The notes beneath the pieces are model-generated. The model was not told where the DNA came from. It made no database searches and was given only the letters and a program-made list of their open reading frames with translations. From NCBI GenBank assembly GCA_012932295.1, contig JAAONU010000001.1, positions 49,201,134 through 49,265,133 on the forward strand: a stretch of DNA of 64,000 bases. Reading direction: 5' to 3'. The translations under genes were made by a program, and so were the position numbers. The DNA comes from Cyclina sinensis (lineage: Eukaryota; Mollusca; Bivalvia; Venerida; Veneridae). Positions 12,942 through 26,184 of the stretch are shown one piece after another; position 1 is the stretch's first letter; every line of letters begins with the position of its first letter.

Positions 12942-13620
12942 CGGACCGCTGAGCTGAAATGGGGACCGGCTAAGCTGAAATGGGGACCGCTGAGCTGAAA
13001 TGGGGACCGGCTGAGCTGAATTGGGGACAGCTGAGTTGAAATGGGGACCAGCAGAGTTGAAATGGGGACCGCTGAGCTGAAATGGGGACCGCTGAGCTGA
13101 AATGGGGACCGGTTGAGCTGAAATGGGGACCGGCTGAGCTGAAATGGGACCGTTTGAGCTGAAATGGGAACCGTTTGAGCTGAAATGCGGACCGTTTGAG
13201 CTGAAATGGGGACTGGCTGAGCTGAAATGGGGACCGTTTGAGCTGAAATGTGACCGTTTGAGCTGAAATGGGGACCGTTTGAGCTGAAATGTGGACTGTT
13301 TGAGCTGAAATGGGGACCTTTTGAGTTGAAATGTGGACTGTTGGAGCTGAAATGTGGACCGTTTGAGCTGAAATGTGGACCTTTTGAGCTGAAATGGGGA
13401 CCGGCTGAGCTGAAATGTGGACCGACTGAGCTGAAATGTGAACCGGCAGAGCTGAAATAGTGTCCGGTTGAGCTGAAATTGGGACCGCTGAGCTGAAATG
13501 TGGACCAGCCGAGCTGAAATGGAGACCGTTTGAGCTAAAATGGGGACCGGCTGAGCTGAAATGGGCACTGTTTGAGCTGAAATGGGGACCGGCTGAGCTA
13601 AAATGGGGACCGTCTGAGCA
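12942..13620. repeat. ~20 bp minisatellite, about 34 copies
   Basis: The unit gctgagctgaaatggggacc is repeated head to tail with small variations: ctgag/ttgag, ggggacc/gtggacc, and occasional loss of one or two bases. Copies are near-identical enough to suggest recent expansion. The minus strand of the unit contains no stop in any frame, so long minus-strand frames rich in FQL, FSS and ISAQ repeats run through the array. These are read as a consequence of the repeat rather than a gene. Confidence 0.92.
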
Positions 13621-13639
13621 GAGCAATGAGATTTACCTC

Positions 13640-14920
13640 ATTCTCTGTTTGAGAAACCGCTGTTTCTATCATATGCAAGAAGGAACAACTTCATATAAGG
13701 TATTATTATATTCTGTTATCATCGGCATGTACAGTTGAATGTCTAGGCTTAGTGGAGCCACTGGAAAGAACAAAAGCCCAGACTGCATCGTGTAATGACA
13801 CCGACAATTTCGTGCTTCTTCTATAATTCAACAAGACACGTGTTGTCCTGTAGCAAAAGAAATGTAGTAAAACGTGCAATCTAAACTGAAAATACGTCAT
13901 TCATACAAAATGGGAATCCTTAAACTTCCGGCTAATGAAAAATTAAAAAAACTAACTTTCATTCATTCACAAAATGCAAGCAAATCAAGGAATTTAAAGG
14001 AACTTGAATAAAGCATGGAATACGAATTAACTATGGTATTTGTGTTTTTTTGGTCTGAAATGATCTTCAATATTTGTTCCGCATTTGCCTTGGTGTTAAA
14101 GAAAGTTGACACATTTCAGGGTGCAGGACTTTGTCTTGTGGGTAAATCAAAATGAAAATGAGGGACATTAGCGTATTATCTACCCTGAATACTCTCTGAT
14201 ATTAGATTGGTCCTTCCATTCGGATTCCTTAGCTTTTATCGCTAATTTCTTTTTTGTATGGTGATAATTAAGCCTAATTATTTGCAACAATGGTAGTCAG
14301 ATTACACATTTAGTTTGGCACCATGATGGTTTTTTTTTTTGATAATCTTCACTTTTAATTTGATATATATAAGTGATAATTTTCACAACTAAAAGTCAAG
14401 ATTATCACAAAGAGAAACAAGGATAAAGGATTCCAACTGAAAGGACCAATGTGCAATTTAGTGTACCTTTAATGTTATCTGAGGAAGGGAGATATTTTGT
14501 TATCAGGAATGTCCCTCATTAAAGCGCTTACGCACCAAGGGCGGAATGGTTGAGATATGTTATGCTGTTGACTTAATTAGGATCCCTTTTTTGTGTCTAC
14601 ACCTTGTTTCTTTATGTAAACATTTTTGTAATGACACATTCATGTCATTGATATTTAGAGGTGAAACAGTAATAGTAACCATGTGGCAAATATAGTGATT
14701 TCCTTTAATCTTTTTCTTCTCAATTTCTTGACATATTTATTCCATCATAGCCTAACGCCGTTTTGGTACTCAGTCTTTTGATTTCATTTTTTAAGCATTT
14801 GCTTTACAAATGCTTAACAGTGATGTTTACCTTATTTTCGAAAGAGAATGAGAACCAGGATATTCATTGTACTTAAGATATATATTCTTCGAGTACGTTA
14901 ATGCTTTAAATAGGTTTTAT
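13640..14920. other. No recognisable gene
   Basis: AT-rich sequence between two repeats. The 64-codon minus frame at 13706-13900 has no recognisable feature. A poly(T) run lies near 14331. Confidence 0.45.
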
Positions 14921-14924
14921 AAAA

Positions 14925-15135
14925 CAACAAGCGCTACTTTCGAATGAACGCCACCCCACACCCCGCACCCCACGTTGACCTTTGATCACGTGACCTCTAA
15001 GTGGGTCTGTTTGAGTCAGTTTGGAGGCTGTAGGTGGATGGACTTCCGTGTTATGTTCAAATTTAAAGTTTTGTGACAAACAAACAGACAGACAGACCAA
15101 AAACATTACGTCCTCCCTCCGGGAGCATTAAAAGA
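14925..15135. repeat. Fragment of a gtctgtctg-type interspersed repeat
   Basis: It contains gacctttgatcacgtgacct, a run of tttgtgacaaacaaacagac with four cagacagac steps, and a conserved-looking end tcctccctccgggagcatta. The style matches the other gtccgtccg-bearing repeats in the window, in the opposite orientation. Confidence 0.5.
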
Positions 15136-16182
15136 CACAAGAGGAGAAAAAACAAAGCATGACGGATTGATTTGAATAGATAGTAAAATGTATGGGAGAA
15201 ATGGGAATTTTGCTTATCAATATACATTCAGAATAAATTGTATTGACAACCTAATTTGATTCAATTTCTAGGTGCAAAATCAAATGTATTTGTAATGGCA
15301 TGCAAAGAAAAGTACTCTTAATGGTAAATAATCGATTTTGATAGCATTAATATAAGAAGTTATGTGACATTAAGATTTTTTGCTTGATATTGTAATGTCT
15401 AGTAATTTATGTCCATTTCAATTACTGATCCTATGAATGTTATTGATTATGCTCATTAACATTTAAGATAATGTTTTTGAATAACCATCTATGTTAGAAG
15501 AAGGAAATTCATAATTTATTTTAGCATTTTCCAGCGACCATTGATTTATTGATATTGTTAGTTATAACATGATACCCTTTTAGTTTTTAAGTGTTAAGAT
15601 TCAGTTTGTCACGACGTTTTGAAATTCAGATCGTTAACATTTTCCAGCTTGAAGAAACTCGTGCATGTATGTCTTAGGAAAGAAAATAAACTACTATATC
15701 ATATGGCGACGGCAAAGCTATTGCTAAGACCTTATCGTTGAAACCGCTCGACACGCTGATACAGCACTGGCCAAGGTTAATTGCGTCAGTACATGCAGGT
15801 GTTAGAACTTGCGTCTAACCGATCGTGTTTTGGCAAGCCTCAGTGTCACGTATAAGAATCAGTTATAGCACAAAAGACTAATGTCATGATTTCAAAAATA
15901 AGAAGTAAGTTTAATATAGCTTGTTTTGACGACAACATTGTCAACCACTTAGCCTTATTTTGCAAACTAATGAAAAGATCTAATAAAGGTCTGCCTTTAC
16001 ATCGATACGATGTAGGGCTTTTGTCCTCTTATAACCAATCTATGTCACACATTTTATAGTGCTACGTCGCGACTTTATGTTTTACCAAGGGTTCCGGTGC
16101 ATAAAAGTTACTTCCGGTATTTTGTTAACATTTCCCGTTAAAGTGAGGCATTATTGATGTTATCGATTCTTGATAGCTTTTC
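15136..16182. other. No recognisable gene
   Basis: AT-rich sequence with no open frame above 60 codons, and no repeat seen before the SINE that follows. Confidence 0.45.
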
Positions 16183-16426
16183 CAGGGGTCCCGAGATCGA
16201 TTCCCCGCTCCTCCATTAACATTACTAATTGTCTTTCGGATGAGACGTTAAACTGAGGTCCCATGTATCAGTGCCATACACTGAGCATGCAAAAGAACCA
16301 GGGGTGTCCCTGTAACGGGATGCCTTCTGTATCTTGCGCTATCCCCCAGAACATAAAATAACTTATCTCTGCAGGTGGCGTCGGTCATATGGGCAACCGG
16401 TACCGACGATAAATAAACTCAAATAG
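16183..16426 (+). mobile_element. tRNA-derived SINE, copy 1 (5'-truncated)
   Basis: It begins inside the tRNA-like head (cgagatcgattccccgctcc, box B-like). It continues with a body ctttcggatgagacgttaaa and a tail ccggtaccgacgataaataa ending at aaactcaaatag. The same body and tail recur at 22753-23041 and 33671-33886. No long terminal A-run. The body resembles conserved central domains of bivalve SINEs (V- or Meta-type), but which type I cannot tell. Confidence 0.75.
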
Positions 16427-17204
16427 AACAAAAATGGCGGCTTTTATCTAGTCCAGCGACGTTGTAAAACCATGTTATTAGTGGTATTCTATGTGAATAT
16501 GGGTCTTTAACAACAACAATCTATATATGAAATTCTCTGCTGCTTCTAGCTTTAATCAATTTTATCAGTTCTTTTGTGTTACGTAAATGTGAAATCTCTC
16601 TTAAAGGGTATGTTTTGTTTTCATTCTATAGATACGCTCTTGACGTAGCATGCTATACTCTATATTTCTTCCTCTGTATACAAAGATTTGACATTAAGTA
16701 GCATATCTTTAAAACGTGTATTGACTGTTAAATTGAGTACACCCTGGGGGATAAACTTTCGAGAAGAATCAATGTTCGTCTGACATTTAGTATACACTGA
16801 AACGTTCTCTTACTGAAGAAGGTCGATTTTGATGGCATTGTTCATAGATGTTGTATGACGTCTAAACATCCGGCTCGTTGTCCTGTTACTTCCGTTTATG
16901 TTAAACCATTTCTCTTTGAAGAAGTTGCTTATTATCTTTAATATCAATTGGTTTCGATCACAGCAGAGAGTTATTTGGTCTAAAGTTGCACATTTCCTGG
17001 TTATACGTACGGCTTAGGCTGTTTCCTTAGATGCCATTTAAACTGAAATTACCCCTGCGTTTATAGACATAATTATCATAGAACTCAGAAAAAAATATAT
17101 GTGAAAATCATATTTAAGTTATCGAAGATGTTTTGAACTTACGAGAAAAGAGTGATGATAGTAAAAAAAAAAAGTTTGTAAATATTTCACGCTGTGGCCA
17201 AGTC
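16427..17204. other. No recognisable gene
   Basis: Sequence between a SINE and a minisatellite; no open frame or repeat recognised. Confidence 0.4.
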
Positions 17205-17545
17205 AGGTCGACTATGTAGCTATTCACAGAGTCACGTCGACTATGTAGCTATTCACAGAGTCATGTCGACTATGTAGCTATTCACAGAGTCTGGTCGACT
17301 ATGTAACTATTCACAAAGTCATGTCGACTTTGTAGCTATTCACAGAGTCAGGTCGACTATGTAGCTATTCACAGAGTCAGGTTGACTATGTAGCTATTCA
17401 CAGTGTCAGGTTGACTATGTAGCTATTCACAGAGTCAGGTTGACTATGTAGCTATTCACAGTGTCAGGTCGACTATGTAGCTATTCACAGAGTCAGGTTG
17501 ACTATGTAGCTATTCACCATGTCAGGTCGACTATGTAGCTATTCA
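17205..17545. repeat. 29 bp minisatellite, 12 copies
   Basis: The unit is (a)ggtcgactatgtagctattc plus acagagtca, repeated head to tail without spacers. Variation is mainly ggtcgac/ggttgac/tgtcgac and gagtc/gtgtc. Some copies share the same variant (ggttgac and gtgtcagg alternate near 17380-17470), suggesting amplification of a two-unit block. Confidence 0.92.
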
Positions 17546-20500
17546 AAGACTGTGTAGCTCATTGGAAGGTCATTGCAGTACAAAAGATTCTGATTACATT
17601 ATACAGCCTTAACTGATTCATGCTGATTATTTGTAAACAGTGTCTAAAAACTTTGGTTTCACAGTTTAACCTTTAATCGCTATTTTTGCAGTTCAAATCA
17701 ATCAATCAAAAAATCAATTTTTATGATCATTGGCATATGGTCATCATCACAACATAGTTTTGTTGTGTTCTTTTCTTCAGAAATTCGGATTTTCTAATAA
17801 CTTTAAATTTAATTTTTTCTTCTTATACACAACATGACATTTAATTAGGTAAAGCAAATAACTGTATTAGAAGACATTCCTTAATCTTGGCATTAAATGT
17901 ATACGTGTTGATGCTCCTCTGGCGACAAAAAATATTTTAGATACTTACAAATAACATAAAGGTAGCATGGATTGACCGACTTACACGTTTGTTTGGTATT
18001 GGTCTATTTCAAACGAAATATGTTCACATACTGATATTTGTGGAGATTCCCCTTTGATACAATATTTATAATGAAAAATTCATGTCTGGATATGACAGTC
18101 TGTAACTACTTATCACTTTCTTTATGCTGAAGAAAAAAAAACGCACATAATATTTATAAAATATATAGAAATTTTAAGTCGGAAATAACATTCATGTTTT
18201 CTCATTTGCTAGTTAAATATCTTACTGAACGCACATTTCATTTTGCGACCTTATAATGCCATTTAATTGGTCGAAGCATAACTTTTAATCAATGCTTACT
18301 GGGAAAGGTGTGGTCTTAAAGCGCCTTCATGTAGTCCGACTTTCCAGTTTTCTTAATTGAATCAGCCTCAACTACAAAAAAGCTAATTTAAAGTAATGTG
18401 ACCTTAACCTTTAGATTACATATATCATATATAACATAAGCCTTATAAGCCTTGTACTTAAATTTGTGATCGATCAATATAATTTCTCGTCCAGGGTTTA
18501 GATGGAGATTTCGTATCCCACTGGTAACTTGATTCTTTATAATTCACAACAGCGCTATTTGTGCAGTATGGCGACCGTAAAAAGTCTCCCCGTACATATA
18601 GTCAGCGTTTATATATCTAACACCTGTTACCGGTTTAGTGTGAGGTGGACACTTATATCCCGGTTATTTGGGTTGTTGCGATGGCTGAGTGATCTAAGCC
18701 GTTCTTGCTAGGCGGTTGGTGCCGTTCGATGCGCTTTCGAATCCCACTGGGAACTTGATTATTTAGAAATGAAACTGACTCCATTTTACATTTTTACATT
18801 TTTATTATTCAAATCCATGGGGTTATCTCTGAATTGAGTTTCAAATCTTGTCCTTCATACATTCCGGGTAATTCGATTCAGCCAGTAGAACACATGACTA
18901 AAATAGCTGCGCAGCCCATATGGAATGGAAAGCGCTCCAGTTTCACATAATCTGCTTACAAATTTCTTTCCATATAATGCCGGATGTGTGGCAACAGCCT
19001 GCTGTGAAGTTAATATCTGATTAAACAAAGACAATATCGGGTTCTGTCTAGACGATTCATAATTAAATCAATGATAATTCTTCTAAGGCACTTACATAAA
19101 ACATTAGATTGAGAAGTAGAACTAATTTATAAACAAGATGACGGACGGTCATTTAAAATGATACAAATTGGAATATGAAAATTTATGATATGAAAAATAA
19201 AGTTGAAGAAGATTTGACTTTAAGTATGTTTCAGATGTATTATTGATTACCTTTTACTATTCCGTGACAGCGTTTCTCTTCACAAAGGGAGGTAAATACA
19301 ATCATATCATACGTCCTACCCCTCTGCATCATAAACACAGTATACTGCTGAAGAGCACTTTTTAAGGCTAATGTGTAAATAATTGTGACTGATCTTATCT
19401 CAGACTACTCGTGCTATTTTCATAAGTAAGGTTTCTACATACAAATGAAACGGAGACTTTTGAAAGCCAACTGTCATAGGTATATGACTAAAAATACATG
19501 GAATAAAAAATTATGTCAGAATGCAATTTCATTCTAAGGAATGGAGTGTATGTCATACCCAAAATAGGGAAGTTTGTACGACCTATAGACGAAATGATAT
19601 TTCACCGTATGAACAATCAGTCAAACAACGTTGCTTAACCCCGTGTTTATAACCCAGACAGTTTGAACTTCTCTAATGTGACAGCAATATGTTTCTTATC
19701 AGTTCACAAAACTGGAGCACGCAGAATCATTGGATATCTGATTAAAGGCAGTGACAGGCGCAGGTGCAGAGACATAGAAGAAGAAACAGACATGTCTTTC
19801 TAAAACCATGTTGCAACTGTGAACATAATTAGTCCAGCAAGGTGAAGGATGATCTTGGAAGCTATCAAAATTGTGCCCACATGTCGATGTTAAATACCTG
19901 TTAATGGCAGAGACAGAAACAAATGTAGGTGGCCTAAAAAAGAAAAAAGTGCTGATACGAACTTCGTAACAATTAATGCGTTTATTAAGAAAAGCAAAAT
20001 TATTTTTATAAACATATTAGAGAAAAAGATATGCATTCAGTTTGATATAATGGAAGCTGCACAGACAAAATGGCCAATGTGTCTTTCGGTATTTCTATTT
20101 ATACTCTTTTAAGAACTTAACGACAGCTCCACTTCCTTGTCAGTCGAGACTAACAATCAGATAAGCTCCACCTTTTTACATATGTATGAAATCTGTTTGT
20201 TATAATTCTTATGAATAGATATAGTAACAAAATGATTACATTTGTATACTATGCAACGCCATGAAAAACCAACTGACATAAGTCATCACAACCTTTTTAA
20301 ATAGACTGTCGATTTTCCATTTCATTTTATAACGTTTAAATATGTTTTACGAATAAAATAGTTTTTAGGTTTTAATCATATTAGCACGGTTAGCAGTTTC
20401 TACTCTTTCGCAATGTCTTCAACGCCCTTTTTGTAAATAATAATAAATAATAAAAAATCAATGCTGTTGGCAGACAGTAAACTGTTAGCCACTAACGAAG

Positions 20501-22263
20501 TATCAAAATGGAACTTCAAGTTATCCTTTTTACTGCTGGAATCGATTGGTAAGTGAAAGGTGTGAAACCACCAAAACATTCCCTTCTATATTCTTCAAGT
20601 TTATAAAACACATATAGTTCACAGGTCTATAGAACACAGCAAGACCTATTTTAAGTGTCTTTTACGAAATGCTCATGCAGATTTGCATCTGAACTCCTGA
20701 AAAAAATAACAAGTAAATTGGACAATCATTTTTCAATCGCGAGATATATTTCTGCTCATGTGAAAAAAAAAGATTCGAACAGATTGGGGCAAAAGAGTTA
20801 ACAGTGAAGGGGAACTATGATGTTTGTCTGGACGTCATTATGTATGTACCACTTTTTTTGTTCCGACAGACTGAATTTGAATTTATGATTTCATAGGTAT
20901 CAACACAATCTGTCAGTCAGCGCATTCTAGACACCCATTTTCGTTCTTAATTTTCATAGTTGTTATTGGTTCTTGATAAGGTATTTCATTAGCATATTTC
21001 GCATTTTTTTGCTAGAAAATCGCCAAATTCATACCGACTTTAGGTGGAAATACAGAATAAAGAACTGAGATGACACAGGTTTATTGAAGGTGTTTGCAAA
21101 GTGGTTGCTAATGAGTGCGTAAAAACCCTACAAAAGTCAGTCAAAATGCAAAAAAGGATGAAAACAGAAGAACGAAACGTGTTGAAATGCCAGATACTTG
21201 AAGAAAAGAATACCTTGGGACGAAATGTTCAACTGTCTTAGAATTTGACTCTTACGAGTTCATTTGAAGTAACTGTTGCTTTTGTTAGTGAATTGAAAAG
21301 GTGAAAATGAAATTACTTCAAAATAGTATACAAACATAATTTACATTTTTAGTTAAAATGTCAATAGGTAAATTTCGACGTCAAATTTGGTTAATTGACG
21401 TGATTTCAAGGAGTATAAATTCTGCAGGTTATGTTTTGTTCTTTTAGTGTTTTGTATTTGCACAATGCAGGATGCTTAAATTTTCAGACACGGATTGTTG
21501 AAGATACGCAATAAAGTAAATTTTCAACACATTCGTTCGAAAGACATATTTCACTTGGCTTCGGGTATTTTACAGCGTTTCATGAAAAAAGTGTTATGTG
21601 CTAATTCATTAAAAGTGTGTCTTGTTTAGATAATAAAGAAAAGCCTATATACCATTAACTTATATAGTTTTAAAAGTAAGAGGTATAACGCCTAGTATGT
21701 GCGACAATGTTCTTTGCAAATGAATGAGATGTATTCCATTTTACGACTTTTACATTTAAAACGTCATGTCAATCGGGCTAATTGTTTAATGTCAAGCACT
21801 CAAATGCTGTTCTTATTTATTTTCGCGAATTTGAGACAGTTTAATACCTCGTAATAACATACCTATTCTTTAACTATAACGCCCTGCAACTGGACCGTAC
21901 ACATTTATGTACTAGGATACAACTCAGTTTCACATATTCATTATACGAGGACGGATGTGTGTCAACAGCAAGCTGTGACTCAATTTCCGTTTAAACAAAG
22001 ACAATATGTGTGTTCGTCTAGACAATTCATAATTAAATCTTGAATATTTCTGAAGCAAGCGGAAGCAAGATCGATGCCAGTTATAATTTCTCTGGTGTTA
22101 TGGTGAATATCAACACTTCTGCCACATACTTAAGTGAAAAAACAAAAGTGAAATTATGTTTAAGAAGCTTTAAAGTGCAGACCAATTTGTAGACGTTTGA
22201 CTCTACAAAATACCTGTAAATTTTGTTGAAATTTCTCCTGAATTAATTTGTAAAAATTGCCCT
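17546..22263. other. No recognisable gene; tRNA-like head and old repeats
   Basis: The stretch at 18676-18760 (gatggctgagtgatctaagc ... gctttcgaatcccactggg) looks like a diverged tRNA-derived SINE head without the body seen elsewhere. Blocks near 18965-19075 and 21945-22055 are diverged copies of each other (aaacaaagacaatat, gtctagac.attcataattaa). They resemble 23740-23800 and 31895-31950, so an older local duplication is likely. No exon could be supported. Confidence 0.45.
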
Positions 22264-22752
22264 AGAATGTATGGGAAATATTTGCACAAAGTTAATGCTT
22301 TAGCAGCTTAAGTACTTCGGATGGATGGTTAAAACGCTGGAAAAGAAAAAGGATATCAAAATCAAATAAACAATTGCATTCCTTCTATGGTGTCTGGGAG
22401 ATTCCACGCACGTCGGTAGATTTATAAAGAACAGAAGTATATTTCATGTTCTTTTAAAAAATCTTCAGTTAAAATATTCCTAACTTATATATGACAGCAC
22501 CAAGTAAAACTGTCACCACCGACATACCGTACCGTAATGTTTCATTCTTTTATTAGAACTGAATTAGGCAAAACTTTTCTAATGATTGGAATTTCAGGAA
22601 ATGAATTTTTGTATGATCAGTTAGTTATATGTGTAATTTTGAATTATAGTTTATGTAGCACGTCGTTAACTAAGATTAAGATAAGTCGTAAATACGTGAA
22701 ATATGTCAGACATGAAAATGATACAAATTAATTTTTCAGTATATTGCAAATG

Positions 22753-23041
22753 GCGAGGCAGACCAGTGGCTCAGTTGTAACGCCGCCGGGCTTAAAATCC
22801 AGAGCCCGCGAGTTCGATTCTCTGCTCCTCCACTGACACAATTCATTGTTTTCTAGATGAGATATGACTCCAAGTTCAAATGTATCGGTGCTATACACAG
22901 ATTATGTAAAAGGGGCAACAGTTTGTTTGGAATAGGATGCTGTCTGTATTTTATATAATCATACTTTATAAAAATCACTAAAATTTTTCAGGGGTGTCGG
23001 TCATATGGGAACCGGTATCGATGTTATATAAACTCAAATAG
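22753..23041 (+). mobile_element. tRNA-derived SINE, copy 2 (full head)
   Basis: This copy keeps the tRNA-like head: box A-like tggctcagttgtaacg from 22767 and box B-like gagttcgattc at 22810-22820. A diverged body follows, then the shared tail (gtcggtcatatgggaaccgg ... aactcaaatag). It lies in a block of duplication unit 1 that is missing from unit 2, so it either inserted after duplication or was deleted from unit 2 with its surroundings. Confidence 0.75.
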
Positions 23042-23879
23042 ATAGTATTTCCTTTATGACTGTTGAAAGTACGAATAATAAATACAAAGGCCAATATTTT
23101 ATGTGCTCATTTTTTTCCTGTTTCCCTTCAACGTACTGCTTTGATTTAAACTATATTACTTGCTTACTTCATTTGTTCTTGACAATGAGTCCCTTATTAC
23201 AACTTATGATATACTTTATACCAGTGGTATATCAGAGTTCTACTAATTGAAATATATATGAAAGATCATATATATATTTGTAAGACTGCGGAATATTTAA
23301 AAATACTTGAATGTGTTTCCGAGACACATTATATTATTTGCAGAATATATTTACTTTTACTTTCGTTATTTTCGACAAGCCGAGGTAAATGTCAATATAG
23401 ATAAAGATAATAAGTGCGTTTTCAAAATCAAACATATCATTAATAGCTTGTTTTTTCTACTATTATTCAGTGAAAACTGCTGCATAGAGACTAAATAAAA
23501 ACTTTTATAATCAACTGACTTGAATATTCTAAAGACTCACTGTATTTATAAACCCGGCAATTTAAATGATTCCAGAACAAGGTTTTTCTGAAAATAATAA
23601 TTGGAAAAAAACTGTGAAATGATACCCATATATTCTGTGAATTACTGTCAATACAATATCTGCTCAGACTGGCAATAGCTCGTATCTTCCCTAAATGCCC
23701 ATACAATTGGATTAAAAACGCTTATGTAATGTGATGATAACATCAGTTTTTGTCTAGACGATTAATAATTGCTTCAAATAAGGATCATGTTTCTGAAGCA
23801 AGCACGAACACGAACAACGCCTGTTACAACCTTAAGTGCAGCTAGAATAATCCAATATATTTATACAGGGCTTAGTTTG

Positions 23880-24450
23880 GGGACGATTTTTATGACCCTG
23901 AAGGGAGGCATATAGTTTTTGAGCTGTCCGTCCGTCAGTCAGTCCGTCCGTCCGTCTGTCCGTCCGCTGTCCGTCCGTCAGTCAGTCTGTTCGAAAGCTT
24001 TAACATTGGCGATAACTTCCTTATTAGTAAGTGGATTTACTTCAAGCTTTGACACAGCACCCCTTTGGACAAGCCCTTCCCACTGACGTATATTATTCGA
24101 CCTTGACTCCTGAATTACCTTTACCTTGAAGATCCAATTGTCTAAAAACGTAAACATTGGCGATAACTTCCTTTATAGTAACTGGATTTATTTCATACTT
24201 GGACACATCACCCCTTTGGACAAGTCCTTCCCACTAACCTTTATTTATTTGACCTTGACCCCTGAATATCCAGTTGTCACAAAACTAACATTTGGCCATA
24301 AATTCCATATTAGTTAGTGGATATACTTCATACTTAAACACAACACCCGTTTGGATAAGACCTTCCCATTGACCTATAATTATTTCACCTTGTCCCCTGA
24401 ATGACTGGTCCTCCGCTCAAAGGTCAAAGCACCACTTTCAAGGGCATTGT
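23880..24450. repeat. gtccgtccg interspersed repeat with ~115 bp internal units
   Basis: It opens with tatgaccctgaagggaggca and a gtccgtccgtccgtctgtcc run. Roughly three diverged units of ggcgataacttccttattag / ggacaagcccttcccactga follow. It ends near ctcaaaggtcaaagcaccac. A shorter collinear copy sits in unit 2 at about 32030-32450 and an inverted relative at about 53740-54410. Confidence 0.7.
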
Positions 24451-25389
24451 TATCTTACAGTGACAGTTCTTTCAAACTAAGTTGTTAGTTCAACTTAGTA
24501 ATAGTATTTGAAACATAAACAATATTAATGAAATAATACAGTACCAGCAACACAAACAACGTTGGAATGCCATCACGAAATGGTGTTGTTTAGGGGGGTT
24601 CAAACGATATTTTTTTAAACATACCTGTTTTCCTGTTCACACGATATGCTAAAGCATGTATGTTCTGTCATTTTATCACTGATATATATCATTTCCCAAG
24701 TACTAATATTGTTAAAATGTAATTTGGAGATTTGTTTGCTCCTTTAATTATCCTTGTAATGGCTGCTGCCTACCTTCAATATTTAAGAAACAGAAGAAGG
24801 CCTCTGACATCTTCATTAGGTAAGCCCTTGGATTCTGATGCAAAATAATTATGGAGCACATCATGCTCTGTTGAAGAAGCTAGGTAATGAAAGTGAACTG
24901 GACTTTTGTAACTATGTGTAAATGAAGCGGGAAAAGGCAACATTCCATAGGTCTGGCTCACCTTAACAGAGTTCAATTACTTTTTCTGTTTGGTCTTGAT
25001 TTAATTTTAGGTAAGATATCTTACTTTTGGGAGCCATTTTTTATAAAACATCAGCTTTTCCCTATTCATGTTTCATGTTTTTCTTGACACATGCTTTTAA
25101 CAGGACTCGATATTTTTTTAATTTACAATTCATAGCATGTATATTTTTGTAAGTGTCTTTATTGTGATTCTTGCAACTGTGGTTTAGTGTTAGTTTTGCA
25201 TTTAAAAACGGATGCGTTATCACTAGTGTAATTCTGCATTACTGCCTTGTACAGTTAGGGATAAATCTACGTCACACACAAAAATTGCGACGGAAACTAC
25301 CGATGTTGAAACGGAATCGGCCGATCAACAAAAACACGTTTTTTTCTTATCAAAAGCAATATTTTCATAATTTTGTAATTAAACCATTT

Positions 25390-26184
25390 TATTTTATGCC
25401 TACCAATGAAATATAGGGAAATATCAGTGAGATAAAAGTGATACTCCACTGTTTTGAATCAGTGAAGTTACCATTTTGATAATCCACTGTTTGTGCCGGA
25501 ACTACTTTTTCCCACCACGTAAATACAAGAGAATCCGCTGTATTTCAGACAGTGACAGCGAGTGAAATTTATTTACCTTGTTAATTCCAGTTATAATATT
25601 GAATTCCTGAGCCTAACTAGTTGTGAACAATGATGAAATTCGCCATAAATTATTTAAAATGTCTGATTTGTTTACATAACTCACATGGACAATATCCAAT
25701 ATGGCCGACTTTCAATTCAATTGATTGAATATTACTCGGTATTAATCCGCTTTTATAATTAAAGTATGTATGGCTAAAATTCAATAAATATTGATAAACT
25801 GTGTAGAGAAAAATAAATGTTATTTGATGAAAGTGAATTCAGTTTCTTTCAGCAGAAGTAAAGTTATCATATGTATTGGAGATTGTTTGCACTTTTTTTG
25901 TGCGGAGTGACCAAAGTACGCATTAACTGATTTGGGGCTCACCATGGGGAATTTATTGAAGGCCCTGAGTAAAAATGTCATAAAATACCCATTTTTGACG
26001 TGTTGACATAAAATAAAAAGAAAATTTGTTTGTTTTTTTAGTGGAAGATGGAAATTTATTTCATCGAGTGAACACCATATATGATATTTTCACGAGTGGC
26101 TGCGCCACTCGTGAAAATATCATATATGGTGTTCACTCGATGAAATAAATTCTCATCTTCCACAAAAACAAACAAATATCCTCT
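25390..26184. mobile_element. ~795 bp insert specific to duplication unit 1, ending in a long palindrome
   Basis: Unit 2 reads straight through this site (ccatttaatcag at 34491-34502). Unit 1 has attt (25386-25389), 795 bp of extra sequence, then attt again (26185-26188), consistent with a 4 bp target duplication. The right 160 bp is a near-perfect inverted repeat. No coding capacity. Class unknown; the end does not fit the Helitron CTRR signature. Confidence 0.65.
26024..26178. repeat. Long near-perfect palindrome
   Basis: Arms 26053-26100 and 26104-26151 are perfect 48 bp reverse complements around a 3-base spacer tgc. After a two-base mismatch the pairing resumes (gtggaagatg with catcttccac), then continues through a T-rich/A-rich stretch to about 26024 and 26178. 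The inner arm reads cacgagtggc-tgc-gccactcgtg. No open frame crosses it. Confidence 0.9.

Noticed and set aside
12915..13626. Long minus-strand open frames (217 and 218 codons) as a repetitive protein gene
   Set aside because: Two frames overlap fully, both made only of the 20 bp minisatellite unit, with no signal, splice or promoter context.
17205..17545. CRISPR array
   Set aside because: The 29 bp units are contiguous with no spacers, in a eukaryotic context; it is a minisatellite.
18676..18760. tRNA gene
   Set aside because: A box B-like gctttcgaatcccac is present, but no full cloverleaf could be drawn; a diverged SINE head is likelier.
25390..26184. Helitron call for the palindrome-bearing insert
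   Set aside because: The hairpin is far longer than a Helitron 3' hairpin, the end is not CTRR, and attt flanks suggest a target duplication.
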